Below the pieces are notes generated by a model, which worked only from the letters and a program-made list of their open reading frames with translations, did no database searches and was not told the DNA's origin. A DNA stretch of 64,000 nt from Sva-07 sp963698435 (GTDB taxonomy: Bacteria > Actinomycetota > Acidimicrobiia > Acidimicrobiales > Ilumatobacteraceae): NCBI GenBank assembly GCA_963698435.1, contig CAVOQV010000007.1, positions 62,001-126,000 on the forward strand. Reading direction: 5' to 3'. Shown in pieces: positions 24,701 to 32,941 of this stretch. A program made the translations under genes and the position numbers. The first letter of the stretch is position 1. Each line of letters opens with the position of its first letter.

Positions 24701-25222
24701 ATGAGCGAACATCCCGAGAACTACGAAGACGTCACCGTGTTCGGCCTCGACGCCGACGACGAAGCTGAGATGCTCGATGCGCAGAACGAGTGCACGTTCA
24801 TCTGGTCGAACAAGGAGGGATGGCCCGTCGGCGTGATCATGTCGTACGTGTACGTCGACGGGAAGTTCTGGCTGACCGCATCCAGCCAGCGGGCCCGGAT
24901 CAGCGCGGTACGACGTGATCCCCGAGTCTGCATCGTCGTCACGTCGACCGGCTCGAAGATGGCCCGCAACAAGACGGTGACCTACAAGGGCACGTGCACG
25001 GTCCGTGACGACCAGGAGACCAAGGACTGGTTCTACCCGGCACTCGCAACGGCGATCCGCGGTGACGACGTCGAGGGTGCGAAAGTGTTCGAGAAGTTCC
25101 TCGACTCGCCGCGCCGCGTCATCCTCGAGGTCGAGCCGACCCAGCGCATCGGGTACGACGGCCAGAAGATGGGCAAGGCGACGGCCGAGTGGATGCGCGC
25201 CCAGAAGGGGGCTGCCTCGTGA
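24701..25222 (+). CDS. PPOX-fold protein, paralogue of 1718-2248
   Basis: 173 residues. It shares most motifs with the product of 1718-2248 ('YEDV.VF', 'ECTF.W', 'PVGVIM', 'FWLT', 'VTYKG', 'DWFYP.LA', 'DSP.R.') and is the same length within three residues. It is probably a flavin- or F420-dependent reductase. The nitroreductase start overlaps its stop (GTGA), indicating a two-protein unit. The twin copies associate with a Rieske cluster in one case and with a P450 in the other. Confidence 0.75.
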   Translation: MSEHPENYEDVTVFGLDADDEAEMLDAQNECTFIWSNKEGWPVGVIMSYVYVDGKFWLTASSQRARISAVRRDPRVCIVVTSTGSKMARNKTVTYKGTCTVRDDQETKDWFYPALATAIRGDDVEGAKVFEKFLDSPRRVILEVEPTQRIGYDGQKMGKATAEWMRAQKGAAS

Positions 25223-25857
25223 CCGAGAAGCTCGGCCTGACCGCCGACGAGGTGCTGACGACGACCCGTGCCGTCCGCAAGCGCCTCGATCTCACCCGAC
25301 CGGTGCCGCGTGACGTGCTCGTCGAGTGCATCGACATCGCCCACCAGTCGCCGACCGGTTCGAACTCGCAGCGGTGGCGTTGGATGATGGTCGAGGACGC
25401 CGACAAGAAGCGGGTGATCGCCGACATCTACCGCGCCAACTTCGCGGCGGCCTACGCAGGTGCTCCCGAGCCGAAGCCCGGTTCCCAGGCCGACCGGGTG
25501 AACCAGTCGGCGCGGTATCTCGCCGAGCACATGCACGAGGTGCCGGTGCTGGTGATCCCGCTGCTCGCCGATCGCATGGGCGAGGGCACGCCGTCGTGGC
25601 GCCAGGCATCACGGTGGGGCGGGATTCTCCCTGCGGTGTGGAGCTTCATGCTCGCGTTGCGCGAGCGAGGCCTCGGCTCGGCCTGGACCTCGTTGAGTCT
25701 GCAGAACGAACGCGAGATCTCCGAGCTGCTCGGCATCCCGTACGACGACTACAGCCAGGCGGGCCTGTTCCCGGTCGCCTACACGATCGGCACCGACTTC
25801 AAGCCGGCCAAGCGCCCACCCGCTGAGGAGTTCATCCGCTGGAACGAATGGTCCTAG
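25219..25857 (+). CDS. Nitroreductase-family FMN oxidoreductase
   Basis: 212 residues from the GTG at 25219. 'TTRAVRKRLDLTRPVPRDVL' near residue 12 and 'AHQSPTGSNSQRWRW' are the N-terminal FMN-phosphate pattern; the C-terminal 'AWTSLSLQNEREISELLGIPYDD' and 'LFPVAYTIGTDFKPAKRP' complete the fold. A role in reducing a nitro, quinone or unsaturated intermediate with NAD(P)H is typical. The TAG stop at 25855-25857 lies partly inside palindromic repeat copy 4. Confidence 0.85.
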   Translation: MTEKLGLTADEVLTTTRAVRKRLDLTRPVPRDVLVECIDIAHQSPTGSNSQRWRWMMVEDADKKRVIADIYRANFAAAYAGAPEPKPGSQADRVNQSARYLAEHMHEVPVLVIPLLADRMGEGTPSWRQASRWGGILPAVWSFMLALRERGLGSAWTSLSLQNEREISELLGIPYDDYSQAGLFPVAYTIGTDFKPAKRPPAEEFIRWNEWS

Positions 25858-25899
25858 CGATGAGCGAAGCGCCCGGATAGCGACACTTGGCTCATCGCT
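25856..25899. repeat. Palindromic intergenic repeat, copy 4
   Basis: Arms AGCGATGAGC (25856-25865) and GCTCATCGCT (25890-25899), 10 bp perfect; loop core GCGCCCGGATAGCG. The nitroreductase stop codon (25855-25857) overlaps its left edge. It forms a tandem pair with copy 5, and the two are more similar to each other than to copies elsewhere. Confidence 0.8.
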
Positions 25900-25917
25900 G
25901 GGGTTGGGTGCGTTGTT

Positions 25918-25959
25918 GCGATGAGCGAAGCGCCCGGACGGAGACACTTGGCTCATCGC
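25918..25959. repeat. Palindromic intergenic repeat, copy 5
   Basis: Arms GCGATGAGC (25918-25926) and GCTCATCGC (25951-25959), 9 bp perfect. It shares GAAGCGCCCGGA and GACACTTGGCTC with copy 4. It lies ten bases before the stop of the convergent acyl-CoA dehydrogenase gene. Confidence 0.8.
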
Positions 25960-25968
25960 AGAGGGGTC

Positions 25969-27216
25969 TCAGCGGGGCACGTCTCGGAAGGCGATGTCAC
26001 GACCGGCGTTCGGCTCGCGCGGGAGACCGAGGATGTTCTCGCCGATGATGTTGTGTTGGATCTCGTCGGTGCCGCCGGCGATCGACTGAGCCGGTGTGGA
26101 GACGAGCACCTCGGCGATGATGTCGTCGTGAGGGTGGGGTCCGTCGGTGAGCATCGCCGACGCGCCGGGGATGAGGCTGTGCACCCGCGCCGAACGCCGA
26201 GCGACACCGCTTGCGCCGAGTTTGCCGAGCGATCCCTCCGGGCCGGGCGCCCGACCGAGCGCCCGTGCTGCGCGGGCGCGCTCGGCGGTCCATTCGTTCG
26301 CGCGCTGGAACGACACGAGTTCGGCGATCGCCTGGCGGACGAGCGGATCGTCCGTGCGGCTGAACTCGCGGGCGCGTTCCGCGACGAGGTCGGCGCGCCC
26401 GGCCCGCTGCGGGTACCAGGCGTACGTGGCGAAGTGATCAGCGGCCTCGGCCGCTGCCTCGTCGATCGTCCTGCCGCCGACGCTCCCGGCGAACGACGGA
26501 CGTCGCAGCGTGGCGAAGGTCCGCTCGTGCATCAGCGTGGTCCGGGCGACGCGCCAGCCGTCGCCCGGATCGCCGACGAGGTTGGCGACGGGGATGCGGG
26601 CGTCGGTGAGGAACACCTCGTTGAACGACGAGTGCCGGTTCATCTGCAGGATCGGGCGGACCTCGACTCCTGGCTGTTCCATCGGCAGCACGAGGTAGCT
26701 GATGCCCTGGTGTTTCGGCACGTCCCAGTCCGTGCGCGCCAGCAGCATGCCGAAGTCGGCGTGGTGGGCACTCGTGTTCCACACCTTCTGGCCGTTGACC
26801 ACGAAGTCGTCGCCGTCGCGCACCGCAGTCGTGGTGAGCCCCGCGAGATCAGATCCGGCACCGGGCTCGCTGAAGAGTTGCGTCCAGGTGACCTCGCCCG
26901 TGATCGTCGGTCGAAGGATGCGCGAGCGGAGCTCATCGGAACCGTGGGCCATGATCGTCGGCGCAGCGAGAGACATCCCGGCTCCGAGCGGGGTCCCGAC
27001 GGCACCTGCGCGTCGAATCTCGTCTGCCACGAGCTTGTCGGCCCACGAGGGAAGGTTGCGTCCGTGCCAGCGCGTCGGCCATGACGGCACGGCCCATCCG
27101 GCGTCGACGAGCAGGCGCCGCCACTCGAGTAGACGAAGTTCCGGATCCCAGTTCGAACGCAGCCAGCTGTGGATCTGGGTGCGGAGTTCTGCCTCGTCCG
27201 GTGGTCTCGCTGTCAC
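25969..27216 (-). CDS. Acyl-CoA dehydrogenase family protein
   Basis: 415 residues from the GTG at 27216 (MTARPPDEAELR); the frame extends further but with no coding look. 'WTQLFSEPGAGSDLAGLTTTAVRDGD', 'VVNGQKVWNTSAHHADF' and the C-terminal 'GGTDEIQHNIIGENILGLPRE' are conserved ACAD motifs (substrate/FAD contacts and the terminal GT-EI-x(4)-I). The classical catalytic Glu position cannot be fixed by eye. It resembles the actinobacterial FadE type that works as heteromers on bulky acyl-CoAs. Divergent from the dienelactone hydrolase gene by 70 bp. Confidence 0.88.
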   Translation of the reverse strand: MTARPPDEAELRTQIHSWLRSNWDPELRLLEWRRLLVDAGWAVPSWPTRWHGRNLPSWADKLVADEIRRAGAVGTPLGAGMSLAAPTIMAHGSDELRSRILRPTITGEVTWTQLFSEPGAGSDLAGLTTTAVRDGDDFVVNGQKVWNTSAHHADFGMLLARTDWDVPKHQGISYLVLPMEQPGVEVRPILQMNRHSSFNEVFLTDARIPVANLVGDPGDGWRVARTTLMHERTFATLRRPSFAGSVGGRTIDEAAAEAADHFATYAWYPQRAGRADLVAERAREFSRTDDPLVRQAIAELVSFQRANEWTAERARAARALGRAPGPEGSLGKLGASGVARRSARVHSLIPGASAMLTDGPHPHDDIIAEVLVSTPAQSIAGGTDEIQHNIIGENILGLPREPNAGRDIAFRDVPR

Positions 27217-27286
27217 GACCCTGACCGTACCCACCGTGTCCGTCGGGGTCGGGTCCGGAAGGACAGGCTGGCTACGGTCTGCAGGC

Positions 27287-28018
27287 ATGCCGGAGGCCGA
27301 GGTCGACATCACCACCGACGACGGCACGATGGGCACATTCGTCGTGCATCCCGACGGTGGCGGGCCGCATCCGGTCGTGCTGTTCCTGATGGATGCTCCT
27401 GGCAAGCGGCCGCTCCTGCACGACATGGCCCGTCGACTCGCGTCGAACGGGTACTACGTCATGCTGCCGAACCTGTACTACCGCACCACGCCCGAGTTCC
27501 AGCTCGACTTCGCCAGCAAGGAGTCGTTCCAGCAGATGGTCGAGCTGATGAGCAACCTCGGGAACCGCAAGGTCGGCCGGGATGCTGGAGCGTTGCTCGC
27601 CCATGCCGCTTCTGATGCTGCCGCCGCGGACACCACCAACGTCGGCTGTGTCGGCTACTGCATGAGCGGTCCGTTCTCGATCTGGGTGGCGGCCGAATAT
27701 CCGCAACAGGTGAAGGCCGCCGCATCCTTCTACGGCGTACGACTGCACGTGGATGCGTCCGACTCGCCGCACCTGCGCCTGGGCGGGATCGCCGGGGAGC
27801 TGTATGTCGGGGCCGCCGAGCACGACGACTACGTGCCGCTCGACATGATCGACCGCTTCGAAGCAGCCATGCAGGCAGCGAACGTCGGCGGCCGCGTCGA
27901 GCGCTACTGGGGCACCCATCACGGCTTCGCGTTCGACGACCGGCCGGCCTACGACGCGGTCGCCGACGATCGGCACTGGGCGGCGCTGCTCGATCTGTTC
28001 GACCGGAACCTGCACTGA
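27287..28018 (+). CDS. Dienelactone-hydrolase-family alpha/beta hydrolase
   Basis: 243 residues from the ATG at 27287. The nucleophile elbow is 'VGYCMSGPFS' with Cys as in dienelactone hydrolase; the acid is in 'VGAAEHDDYVP' and the base in 'YWGTHHGFAFDDRP'. This Cys-Asp-His triad is DLH-type rather than lipase-type. The enoyl-CoA hydratase start overlaps its stop by one base (TGATG). It might open a lactone or hydrolyse a thioester in a ring-cleavage route. Confidence 0.85.
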   Translation: MPEAEVDITTDDGTMGTFVVHPDGGGPHPVVLFLMDAPGKRPLLHDMARRLASNGYYVMLPNLYYRTTPEFQLDFASKESFQQMVELMSNLGNRKVGRDAGALLAHAASDAAAADTTNVGCVGYCMSGPFSIWVAAEYPQQVKAAASFYGVRLHVDASDSPHLRLGGIAGELYVGAAEHDDYVPLDMIDRFEAAMQAANVGGRVERYWGTHHGFAFDDRPAYDAVADDRHWAALLDLFDRNLH

Positions 28019-28782
28019 TGGCGGAGCCCTTCGTCGCGGTGTCGTCGTCCGACGACCACGTCGCGACGGTCACGCTCTGTCGCCCTCCGAACAACTTCTT
28101 CTCGGTGGCGATGATCACCGAGCTCGCCGAGGCCTTCGAAGCGTTGGACGACGACGTGTCCAGCCGGGCAATCGTGTTGGCGGCCGAGGGCAAGCACTTC
28201 TGCGCCGGCGCCGACTTCTCGTCGACCGGACCAGCGGACTCGACCGGCGATCTGTACCGGGCGGCAGTGCGACTGTTCCGGACCCGCAAACCGATCGTCG
28301 CCGCCGTGCAGGGCGCGGCGATCGGAGGAGGGCTCGGCGTCGCCATGGTCGCCGACTTCCGCGTGGCAGCGCCCGAGGCGAGGTTCAGCGCGAACTTCGC
28401 CCGCCTCGGGTTCCACCACGGTTTCGGTCTGAGTGTCACCCTGCCCGCCGCGGTCGGTGGCCAGCACGCTGCGGAGCTGCTGTACACCGGTCGCCGCATC
28501 ACGGGCGACGACGCTCTGGCGATCGGCCTCGTCGACCGGGTCGTTGCGCTCGCCGACCTCTCCACGACTGCTCACGACTTCGCCGCGGAGATCGCCGGCT
28601 CGGCGCCGCTCGCCGTGCAGTCCATCCGCGCGACCCTGCGCGGCGATCTCGCCGACCGCGTCGCCGCCGCTACCGATCACGAACTCGCCGAGCAGGAGCG
28701 CCTGCGCCGTACGGCCGACTTCCGGGAAGGAACCCGCGCCATGTCAGAACGCCGCCCGCCCCAGTTCACCGGAGTCGGGTGA
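28018..28782 (+). CDS. Enoyl-CoA hydratase/isomerase family protein
   Basis: 254 residues. The crotonase fold is shown by 'VLAAEGKHFCAGADF' (first oxyanion-hole strand) and 'AAVQGAAIGGGLGVAMVADFRVAA' (second). Of the two catalytic Glu residues of true hydratases, the second region reads 'FSANFARLGFHHGFG' with no Glu at the usual 'PE..LG' site, so it may be an isomerase, hydrolase or a hydratase of altered specificity. It lies between the DLH and LLM genes with overlaps on both sides. Confidence 0.85.
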   Translation: MAEPFVAVSSSDDHVATVTLCRPPNNFFSVAMITELAEAFEALDDDVSSRAIVLAAEGKHFCAGADFSSTGPADSTGDLYRAAVRLFRTRKPIVAAVQGAAIGGGLGVAMVADFRVAAPEARFSANFARLGFHHGFGLSVTLPAAVGGQHAAELLYTGRRITGDDALAIGLVDRVVALADLSTTAHDFAAEIAGSAPLAVQSIRATLRGDLADRVAAATDHELAEQERLRRTADFREGTRAMSERRPPQFTGVG

Positions 28783-29657
28783 TGTCGTCGATCGGTGGTG
28801 TGATCGTTCCCGCGGACATGATGAGTCCCGGCGACCTCGTCGAGTACGTCCAGCGCGTGGAGTCGCTCGGGTACGACTCGGTGTGGATCCCCGACATGTT
28901 CGGGCGTGAGATCTACGTGACGTGTGGGTACCTCCTCGACAACACCACCACGATCAAGGTGGCCTCCGGGATCGCCCACGTCTACGGCCGTGATGCGATC
29001 GCGTCTGCGCAGGCGGCGCGAACGCTCGCGGAGCTCTCGGGCGGCCGGTTCATCCATGGGCTCGGGATCTCGCATCCGCCGGCGGCGGAGCTGCGGGGCC
29101 TCACGTGGGAACCACCGATCTCCAAGATGCGCGACTACCTGGTTGCGATGAGGGCGCAGATGAGCGGTGGGTTGCTGCACACCCCGGCCGATCCTCCGCC
29201 AGTGCCCGTGTACCTCGCGGCGCACGGTCCGCAGATGATGCGGGTCGCCGCTGATCTCGCCGACGGCGCCAACACCTACATGCAGCCGCCCGAGCACACG
29301 CACGAGTCACGACTGACGCTCGGGCCGGACAAGGTGCTCAACGTCGTGCTGCCGTGCGTGCTCAGCACGGATCCGGAGGTCGCCCGTGGAGCGGCGCGGC
29401 GTGCGCTGTCGATCTACCTGCCGCTGCCTGCATACCAACGCCAGTGGGCGGCGAACGGCTTCGACGAGAGCGACTGGACCGGCATGGGGAGCGACCGGCT
29501 CGTCGACGCCTTCGTCGCGTGGGGCGATGCCGACACGATCCTGGAACGGGTGACCGCCCACCGCGATGCCGGCGCCGACCAGATCCTGCTCGGCGCGTCG
29601 CAGCCCGACCGTTCGGGTCCGCCGTGGGAGCTGCTGGAGGCGTTGGCGCCGCGCTGA
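28782..29657 (+). CDS. LLM-class flavin/F420-dependent oxidoreductase
   Basis: 291 residues from the ATG at 28782 (TGATG overlap with the previous gene; an adjacent GTG at 28779 is also possible). 'YVQRVESLGYDSVWIPDMFG' and 'ASGIAHVYGRDAIASAQAARTLAELSGGRFIHGLGIS' are the TIM-barrel bacterial-luciferase-like pattern, close to F420-dependent members. The C-terminal 'DTILERVTAHRDAGADQILLG' is typical. It probably reduces or oxygenates a CoA-bound or free intermediate of the same operon. Confidence 0.85.
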   Translation: MSSIGGVIVPADMMSPGDLVEYVQRVESLGYDSVWIPDMFGREIYVTCGYLLDNTTTIKVASGIAHVYGRDAIASAQAARTLAELSGGRFIHGLGISHPPAAELRGLTWEPPISKMRDYLVAMRAQMSGGLLHTPADPPPVPVYLAAHGPQMMRVAADLADGANTYMQPPEHTHESRLTLGPDKVLNVVLPCVLSTDPEVARGAARRALSIYLPLPAYQRQWAANGFDESDWTGMGSDRLVDAFVAWGDADTILERVTAHRDAGADQILLGASQPDRSGPPWELLEALAPR

Positions 29658-29681
29658 ACCAGCCGCAGGTCGTCGCGTGCG

Positions 29682-30065
29682 ATGATGCCGGCGATGCGCA
29701 TCCTCGTCTCGTCGATCGGGGCTGCGTGGCGCATGGCCGACGAGGCGCTCGCCCCGGTGCTCCGGGCGGCCGGCGTCACCGTCGACTCCGATCGACTGCA
29801 CATCGGTGATCTCTACCTGCACCCGATGCCGGCGTCCCTGGACCTGGAGCCCCCGCCGGAACCCGTCCGTCGTGTCCGGCCAGCAGATGCGTCACCGGCG
29901 GTCGCGGCGATCGGCGACGCGTCCGTCCTCCGCACGGCGATCACGCGTGCCCTCACCGACCGGTTCATGGTGGACGCGGCGTGCGAGGTACGCGACGAGA
30001 TCGGTGACGCAGCGGGCCCGGGCCGGGCAGCCGACTGGATCGAGGCCCTCGTCCAGAGCCCCTGA
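29682..30065 (+). CDS. Hypothetical protein
   Basis: 127 residues, ATG at 29682 or ATG at 29694. It starts 24 bp after the LLM gene on the same strand. The N-terminal 'MRILVSSIGAAWRMADEALAPVLRAAGV' looks like a small alpha/beta domain; the rest is Ala/Arg-rich. No family recognised. The coding call rests on position, frame and length only. Confidence 0.4.
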   Translation: MMPAMRILVSSIGAAWRMADEALAPVLRAAGVTVDSDRLHIGDLYLHPMPASLDLEPPPEPVRRVRPADASPAVAAIGDASVLRTAITRALTDRFMVDAACEVRDEIGDAAGPGRAADWIEALVQSP

Positions 30066-30108
30066 CGGGCTGGTGAGCCCACACCGGGACGCGACCGGCC
30101 GGGGCGTG

Positions 30109-30324
30109 TCAGCTCGCGGCAGGCTGGTTGGTGACGCGGTGGTTGGTCAGGATCGGCCCACCGACCCAGCCGCACAGCTGCGGATCGCACTCGCGGAGCT
30201 CGCCGGAGATCCAGTGGCCATCGGTGCCGAAGATCCCTTCCTTGCCGTCGAGTGTGACTCGGATGTTCCCCTCGCCGTCCTGCTCGTGCAGCGCGCCGGT
30301 GAACGGATGCACGATGCCCCTCAT
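30109..30324 (-). CDS. Small hypothetical protein coupled to a Rieske oxygenase
   Basis: 71 residues. It starts within the stop of the Rieske oxygenase (ATGA, 30321-30324), so translation is coupled. 'FTGALHEQDGEGNIRVTLDGKEGIFGTDGHWISGELRECDPQLCGWVGG' has regularly spaced Gly and Trp and two Cys; it looks like a small beta-rich protein. It could be an accessory subunit or a stabiliser of the oxygenase. No family recognised. Confidence 0.6.
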   Translation of the reverse strand: MRGIVHPFTGALHEQDGEGNIRVTLDGKEGIFGTDGHWISGELRECDPQLCGWVGGPILTNHRVTNQPAAS

Positions 30325-31727
30325 GACCGCGTCCCCACGCTGACGGGGGTGTCGGTGGTGTCGCTCACGAACTCGCCAAGGAGTTGGTGGAGCCAGCGGA
30401 TCTTCGACTCCTGGTAGTTCGAGAATGTCGCTCCCGGCTTCTGGGTGGTCTCGAGTCCCTTCTGCACCTTGGCCATGTTGAACACGTCCTGCTCGAACAC
30501 CTTGGCGAGCATGCCGAGCTCCGGCGCATCAGTCCACGGATCGTCGACGCCGAGCTTTCGCTCTGCGGCCGGCGGCGGTCGTTCGCCGCTGAACGGCGAC
30601 AGGAAGAACACCTCCATGATCGACGAGCGGTGGTCATCGCCGTTCGGGCGGAACCGGTAGGTGATCCGGTTGAAGGCGCCCCACGGATGCAGGTTCGGGA
30701 ACACCGTGTAATCGATCGAGTCCATCATCTCGGCGTCGCTCATCTCGTCGACGCGATCACCAGCGCTCGGACGCCAGCGCTCTCGCGACATCTCGGCGAG
30801 CACCGCCCGAGCGGTCTGCCCCTCGGCGAGCGTGATCGGCGCCTCCTGATCAACGCGTACGTCGAGCATGCCACGGAGAATCTCTTGCTCGGGCACCTCG
30901 ATGTCGCCGAGCAGGGGACTGGGGGCGCCACCCGGGGTGATCACTCGCGAGCATCGATCCCACACGTCGACCTGACTGTTGACGTCGCACAGATAGGTGA
31001 GGATCTGGGGGTGGGTCGCGTTGACGTGGTAGGCCTCGCAGAACGCCTCCTGGGCGATCTTCCAGTTGGCGTTGATGACGCGCGAGACGTGCGCTTCGAC
31101 GTAGCGGTTGCCGAGGTCCCAGACCTCGAACTGCTCGATGATCTCGCCGAGGTGGTCGTCGAGCGAGCCGGCGTTCGGGTCGGGATTGATGAAGACGAAT
31201 CCGGCCCAGGTGCCGACCTGGCACTCGGGCAGGACGAAGTCGTCGGGCCGCTGATCGACGTGGGGGAAGTCCCACGCCGCTGGCACGTCGGCGAGGTTGC
31301 CGGCGAGATCCCACGCGAAACCGTGGAAGGCGCAGCGGATCTCCGAGCAGCGGCCGTCGTACTCCTTGAGCTGGCGGCCCCGGTGGAGGCACGCGTTCGG
31401 GAACGACTTGATCGACCCGTCGGCCTGGCGCACGACGAGGTACGACTTCTCGGCGATGTCGTACACGATGTAGTCGCCCGGCTCGGGGATGTGCTCCTCG
31501 CGGCAGGCGAACTGCCAGACACGGGACCACAGCTGGTCGACTTCGCGTCGGTGCCACTCGCGGCTGGTGTACCGCTCGATCGGGATGTCCTCGCTGCCGA
31601 AGTAGCGAGGTGACTCGAGGCGCAACACGTCGGGGACCGGGTGGGTGTCGGCGTCGAGCAGGTCCTGGAACGAGGGCCCGGGCGAGCGGGCACCAGTGTC
31701 CACTGCGGGCTGGTCGGTGGCGGTCAT
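30321..31727 (-). CDS. Rieske [2Fe-2S] ring-hydroxylating oxygenase, alpha subunit
   Basis: 468 residues from the ATG at 31727 (MTATDQPAVD); a start at 31766 would add 13 residues. Rieske ligands lie in 'CLHRGR' and 'CAFHGF'. The catalytic-iron region is 'EAFCEAYHVNATHPQ' with the Y-H-x4-H pattern. Its N-terminal half is recognisably like the partial gene at 1-431, so the two may be paralogues within the same genome. No reductase or beta subunit is adjacent; the small partner gene 30109 is. Confidence 0.9.
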   Translation of the reverse strand: MTATDQPAVDTGARSPGPSFQDLLDADTHPVPDVLRLESPRYFGSEDIPIERYTSREWHRREVDQLWSRVWQFACREEHIPEPGDYIVYDIAEKSYLVVRQADGSIKSFPNACLHRGRQLKEYDGRCSEIRCAFHGFAWDLAGNLADVPAAWDFPHVDQRPDDFVLPECQVGTWAGFVFINPDPNAGSLDDHLGEIIEQFEVWDLGNRYVEAHVSRVINANWKIAQEAFCEAYHVNATHPQILTYLCDVNSQVDVWDRCSRVITPGGAPSPLLGDIEVPEQEILRGMLDVRVDQEAPITLAEGQTARAVLAEMSRERWRPSAGDRVDEMSDAEMMDSIDYTVFPNLHPWGAFNRITYRFRPNGDDHRSSIMEVFFLSPFSGERPPPAAERKLGVDDPWTDAPELGMLAKVFEQDVFNMAKVQKGLETTQKPGATFSNYQESKIRWLHQLLGEFVSDTTDTPVSVGTRS

Positions 31728-31762
31728 CCAACCATTATTGACCACACGATGAGTTTCTCGCG

Positions 31763-32434
31763 TCACCGGACGGCGAGCAGCTCGTCGAGCTGGCCGAGGG
31801 CGTCGGCGTGGTCTCCGACCCGGATGGTCGTCCAGCCGAGCGCGAGGGGCTCGATCAGGTTCTGATCGAAGTCGTCGAGGTAGACGATCGCGTCGTGATC
31901 GACGCCCAGACTGGTCTGGGTGATCTCGTAGATGGCACGTTCGGGTTTGCGACTACCGACGGCGAACGACTCCACGACCACGTCGAACAGATCGAAGTCG
32001 ATGTCGCGCTGCATCGTCGGTTGGAACTCGGCGAACGTGTTGGTGAGCAATCCGGTGAGGTAGCCCTCGGAGCGCAGACGTGTCACTCGGCCGATCATGG
32101 TCTCGACCACCGTGTAGCCGCCCGGCGCGAGGATTCGGTCCATCTCGTCGCCGTGCAGCGTGACCCCACGTTCGACGGCCCATGGCCCGAGCAACTCCTG
32201 AATGTCCGCGACCGCGATCTCGCCGCGCTCGGCGCGGTGCCACGGGTGCTCGGGACCGCTGTCCCGAGGGCCGAGGATCACCTCGTGCATCACAGCGGTG
32301 TCGACGCCGTGCGAGGCAGCGATCGTGCTCAGTTGGTTGGAGATCGACGTGATCAGGACGCCGCCGAAGTCGAACACCACTGCCTCGAATCCGTCGTGGT
32401 TCCCGGAGACCCGGGCTCGGGAGGCGTCGGGCAT
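31763..32434 (-). CDS. HAD-superfamily hydrolase
   Basis: 223 residues from the ATG at 32434 (one-base overlap with the ABM gene stop). Motif I is 'VVFDFGGVL' (the first Asp is the nucleophile, but the second Asp of DxD is replaced by Gly, as in HAD-IA proteins of ACAD10/epoxide-hydrolase N-terminal type). 'LLTNTFAEF' is motif II, 'GSRKPERAIYE' motif III with the Lys, and 'IVYLDDFDQNL' motif IV with acidic residues. The D-x-G variant suggests a phosphatase or dehalogenase of altered chemistry. Role unknown. Confidence 0.8.
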   Translation of the reverse strand: MPDASRARVSGNHDGFEAVVFDFGGVLITSISNQLSTIAASHGVDTAVMHEVILGPRDSGPEHPWHRAERGEIAVADIQELLGPWAVERGVTLHGDEMDRILAPGGYTVVETMIGRVTRLRSEGYLTGLLTNTFAEFQPTMQRDIDFDLFDVVVESFAVGSRKPERAIYEITQTSLGVDHDAIVYLDDFDQNLIEPLALGWTTIRVGDHADALGQLDELLAVR

Positions 32435-32781
32435 CAGTCGAACGATGCGGTCGCCTTGAGGTCCGGGCCGTACACCGGGGCGGTTGCGTCGATGCGGTGT
32501 TTGCGACTCACCGCGCTGACGAGGCCACCCTCGCCGAGCATCGTTCGCATGTCGAAGTAGTTCTGATGGTCGAAGTGAGCGGAGAGGGCCTCCTCCGACT
32601 CCCAGAGTTCGTACACCTGGATCAGATCGTCCTGGCACGGGTCGGCGGCGAAGCAGTAGACGATGCAGCCCGGCTCGTCGTCCCTCGTTGCCTTCTGGAT
32701 CGGCGCGGTGCGTTCGAGCAGTTCCTGACGCTTGGACGGATCGGCGACGGTGATGGCGGCTTCGACAGCGATGAGACTCAT
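32434..32781 (-). CDS. Antibiotic-biosynthesis-monooxygenase (ABM) domain protein
   Basis: 115 residues; ATG at 32781 with strong GGAGGAACC before it. 'LIAVEAAITVADPSKRQELLERTAPIQKATRDDEPGC' and 'LIQVYELWESEEALSAHFDHQNYFDM' give the dimeric ferredoxin-like ABM fold (quinol-monooxygenase or heme-degrading type). It is co-transcribed with the HAD gene. The 4 x 15 bp repeat lies directly upstream of its RBS. Confidence 0.8.
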   Translation of the reverse strand: MSLIAVEAAITVADPSKRQELLERTAPIQKATRDDEPGCIVYCFAADPCQDDLIQVYELWESEEALSAHFDHQNYFDMRTMLGEGGLVSAVSRKHRIDATAPVYGPDLKATASFD

Positions 32782-32790
32782 GGTTCCTCC

Positions 32791-32850
32791 AGGGTGGGAT
32801 CGGGCAGGGTGGGATCGGGCAGGGTGGGATCGGACAGGGTGGGATCGGGC
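32791..32850. repeat. Four tandem 15-bp repeats in a divergent promoter
   Basis: AGGGTGGGATCGGGC is repeated at 32791-32805 and 32806-32820, with one mismatch (GGAC) at 32821-32835 and again exact at 32836-32850. They lie between the ABM gene (minus, starting 32781) and the alcohol dehydrogenase (plus, starting 32942). On the minus strand each unit reads GCCCGATCCCACCCT. They could be iterated binding sites or simple slippage products. Confidence 0.85.
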
Positions 32851-32941
32851 CGGTTCGTCCGGGCCGGCGTTCGCTCGCCAGTATGACGACGATGGTCGTC
32901 GCCCGAACGAGTCGGGCGCGAAACCGAGAAGAGGTCGCGAG

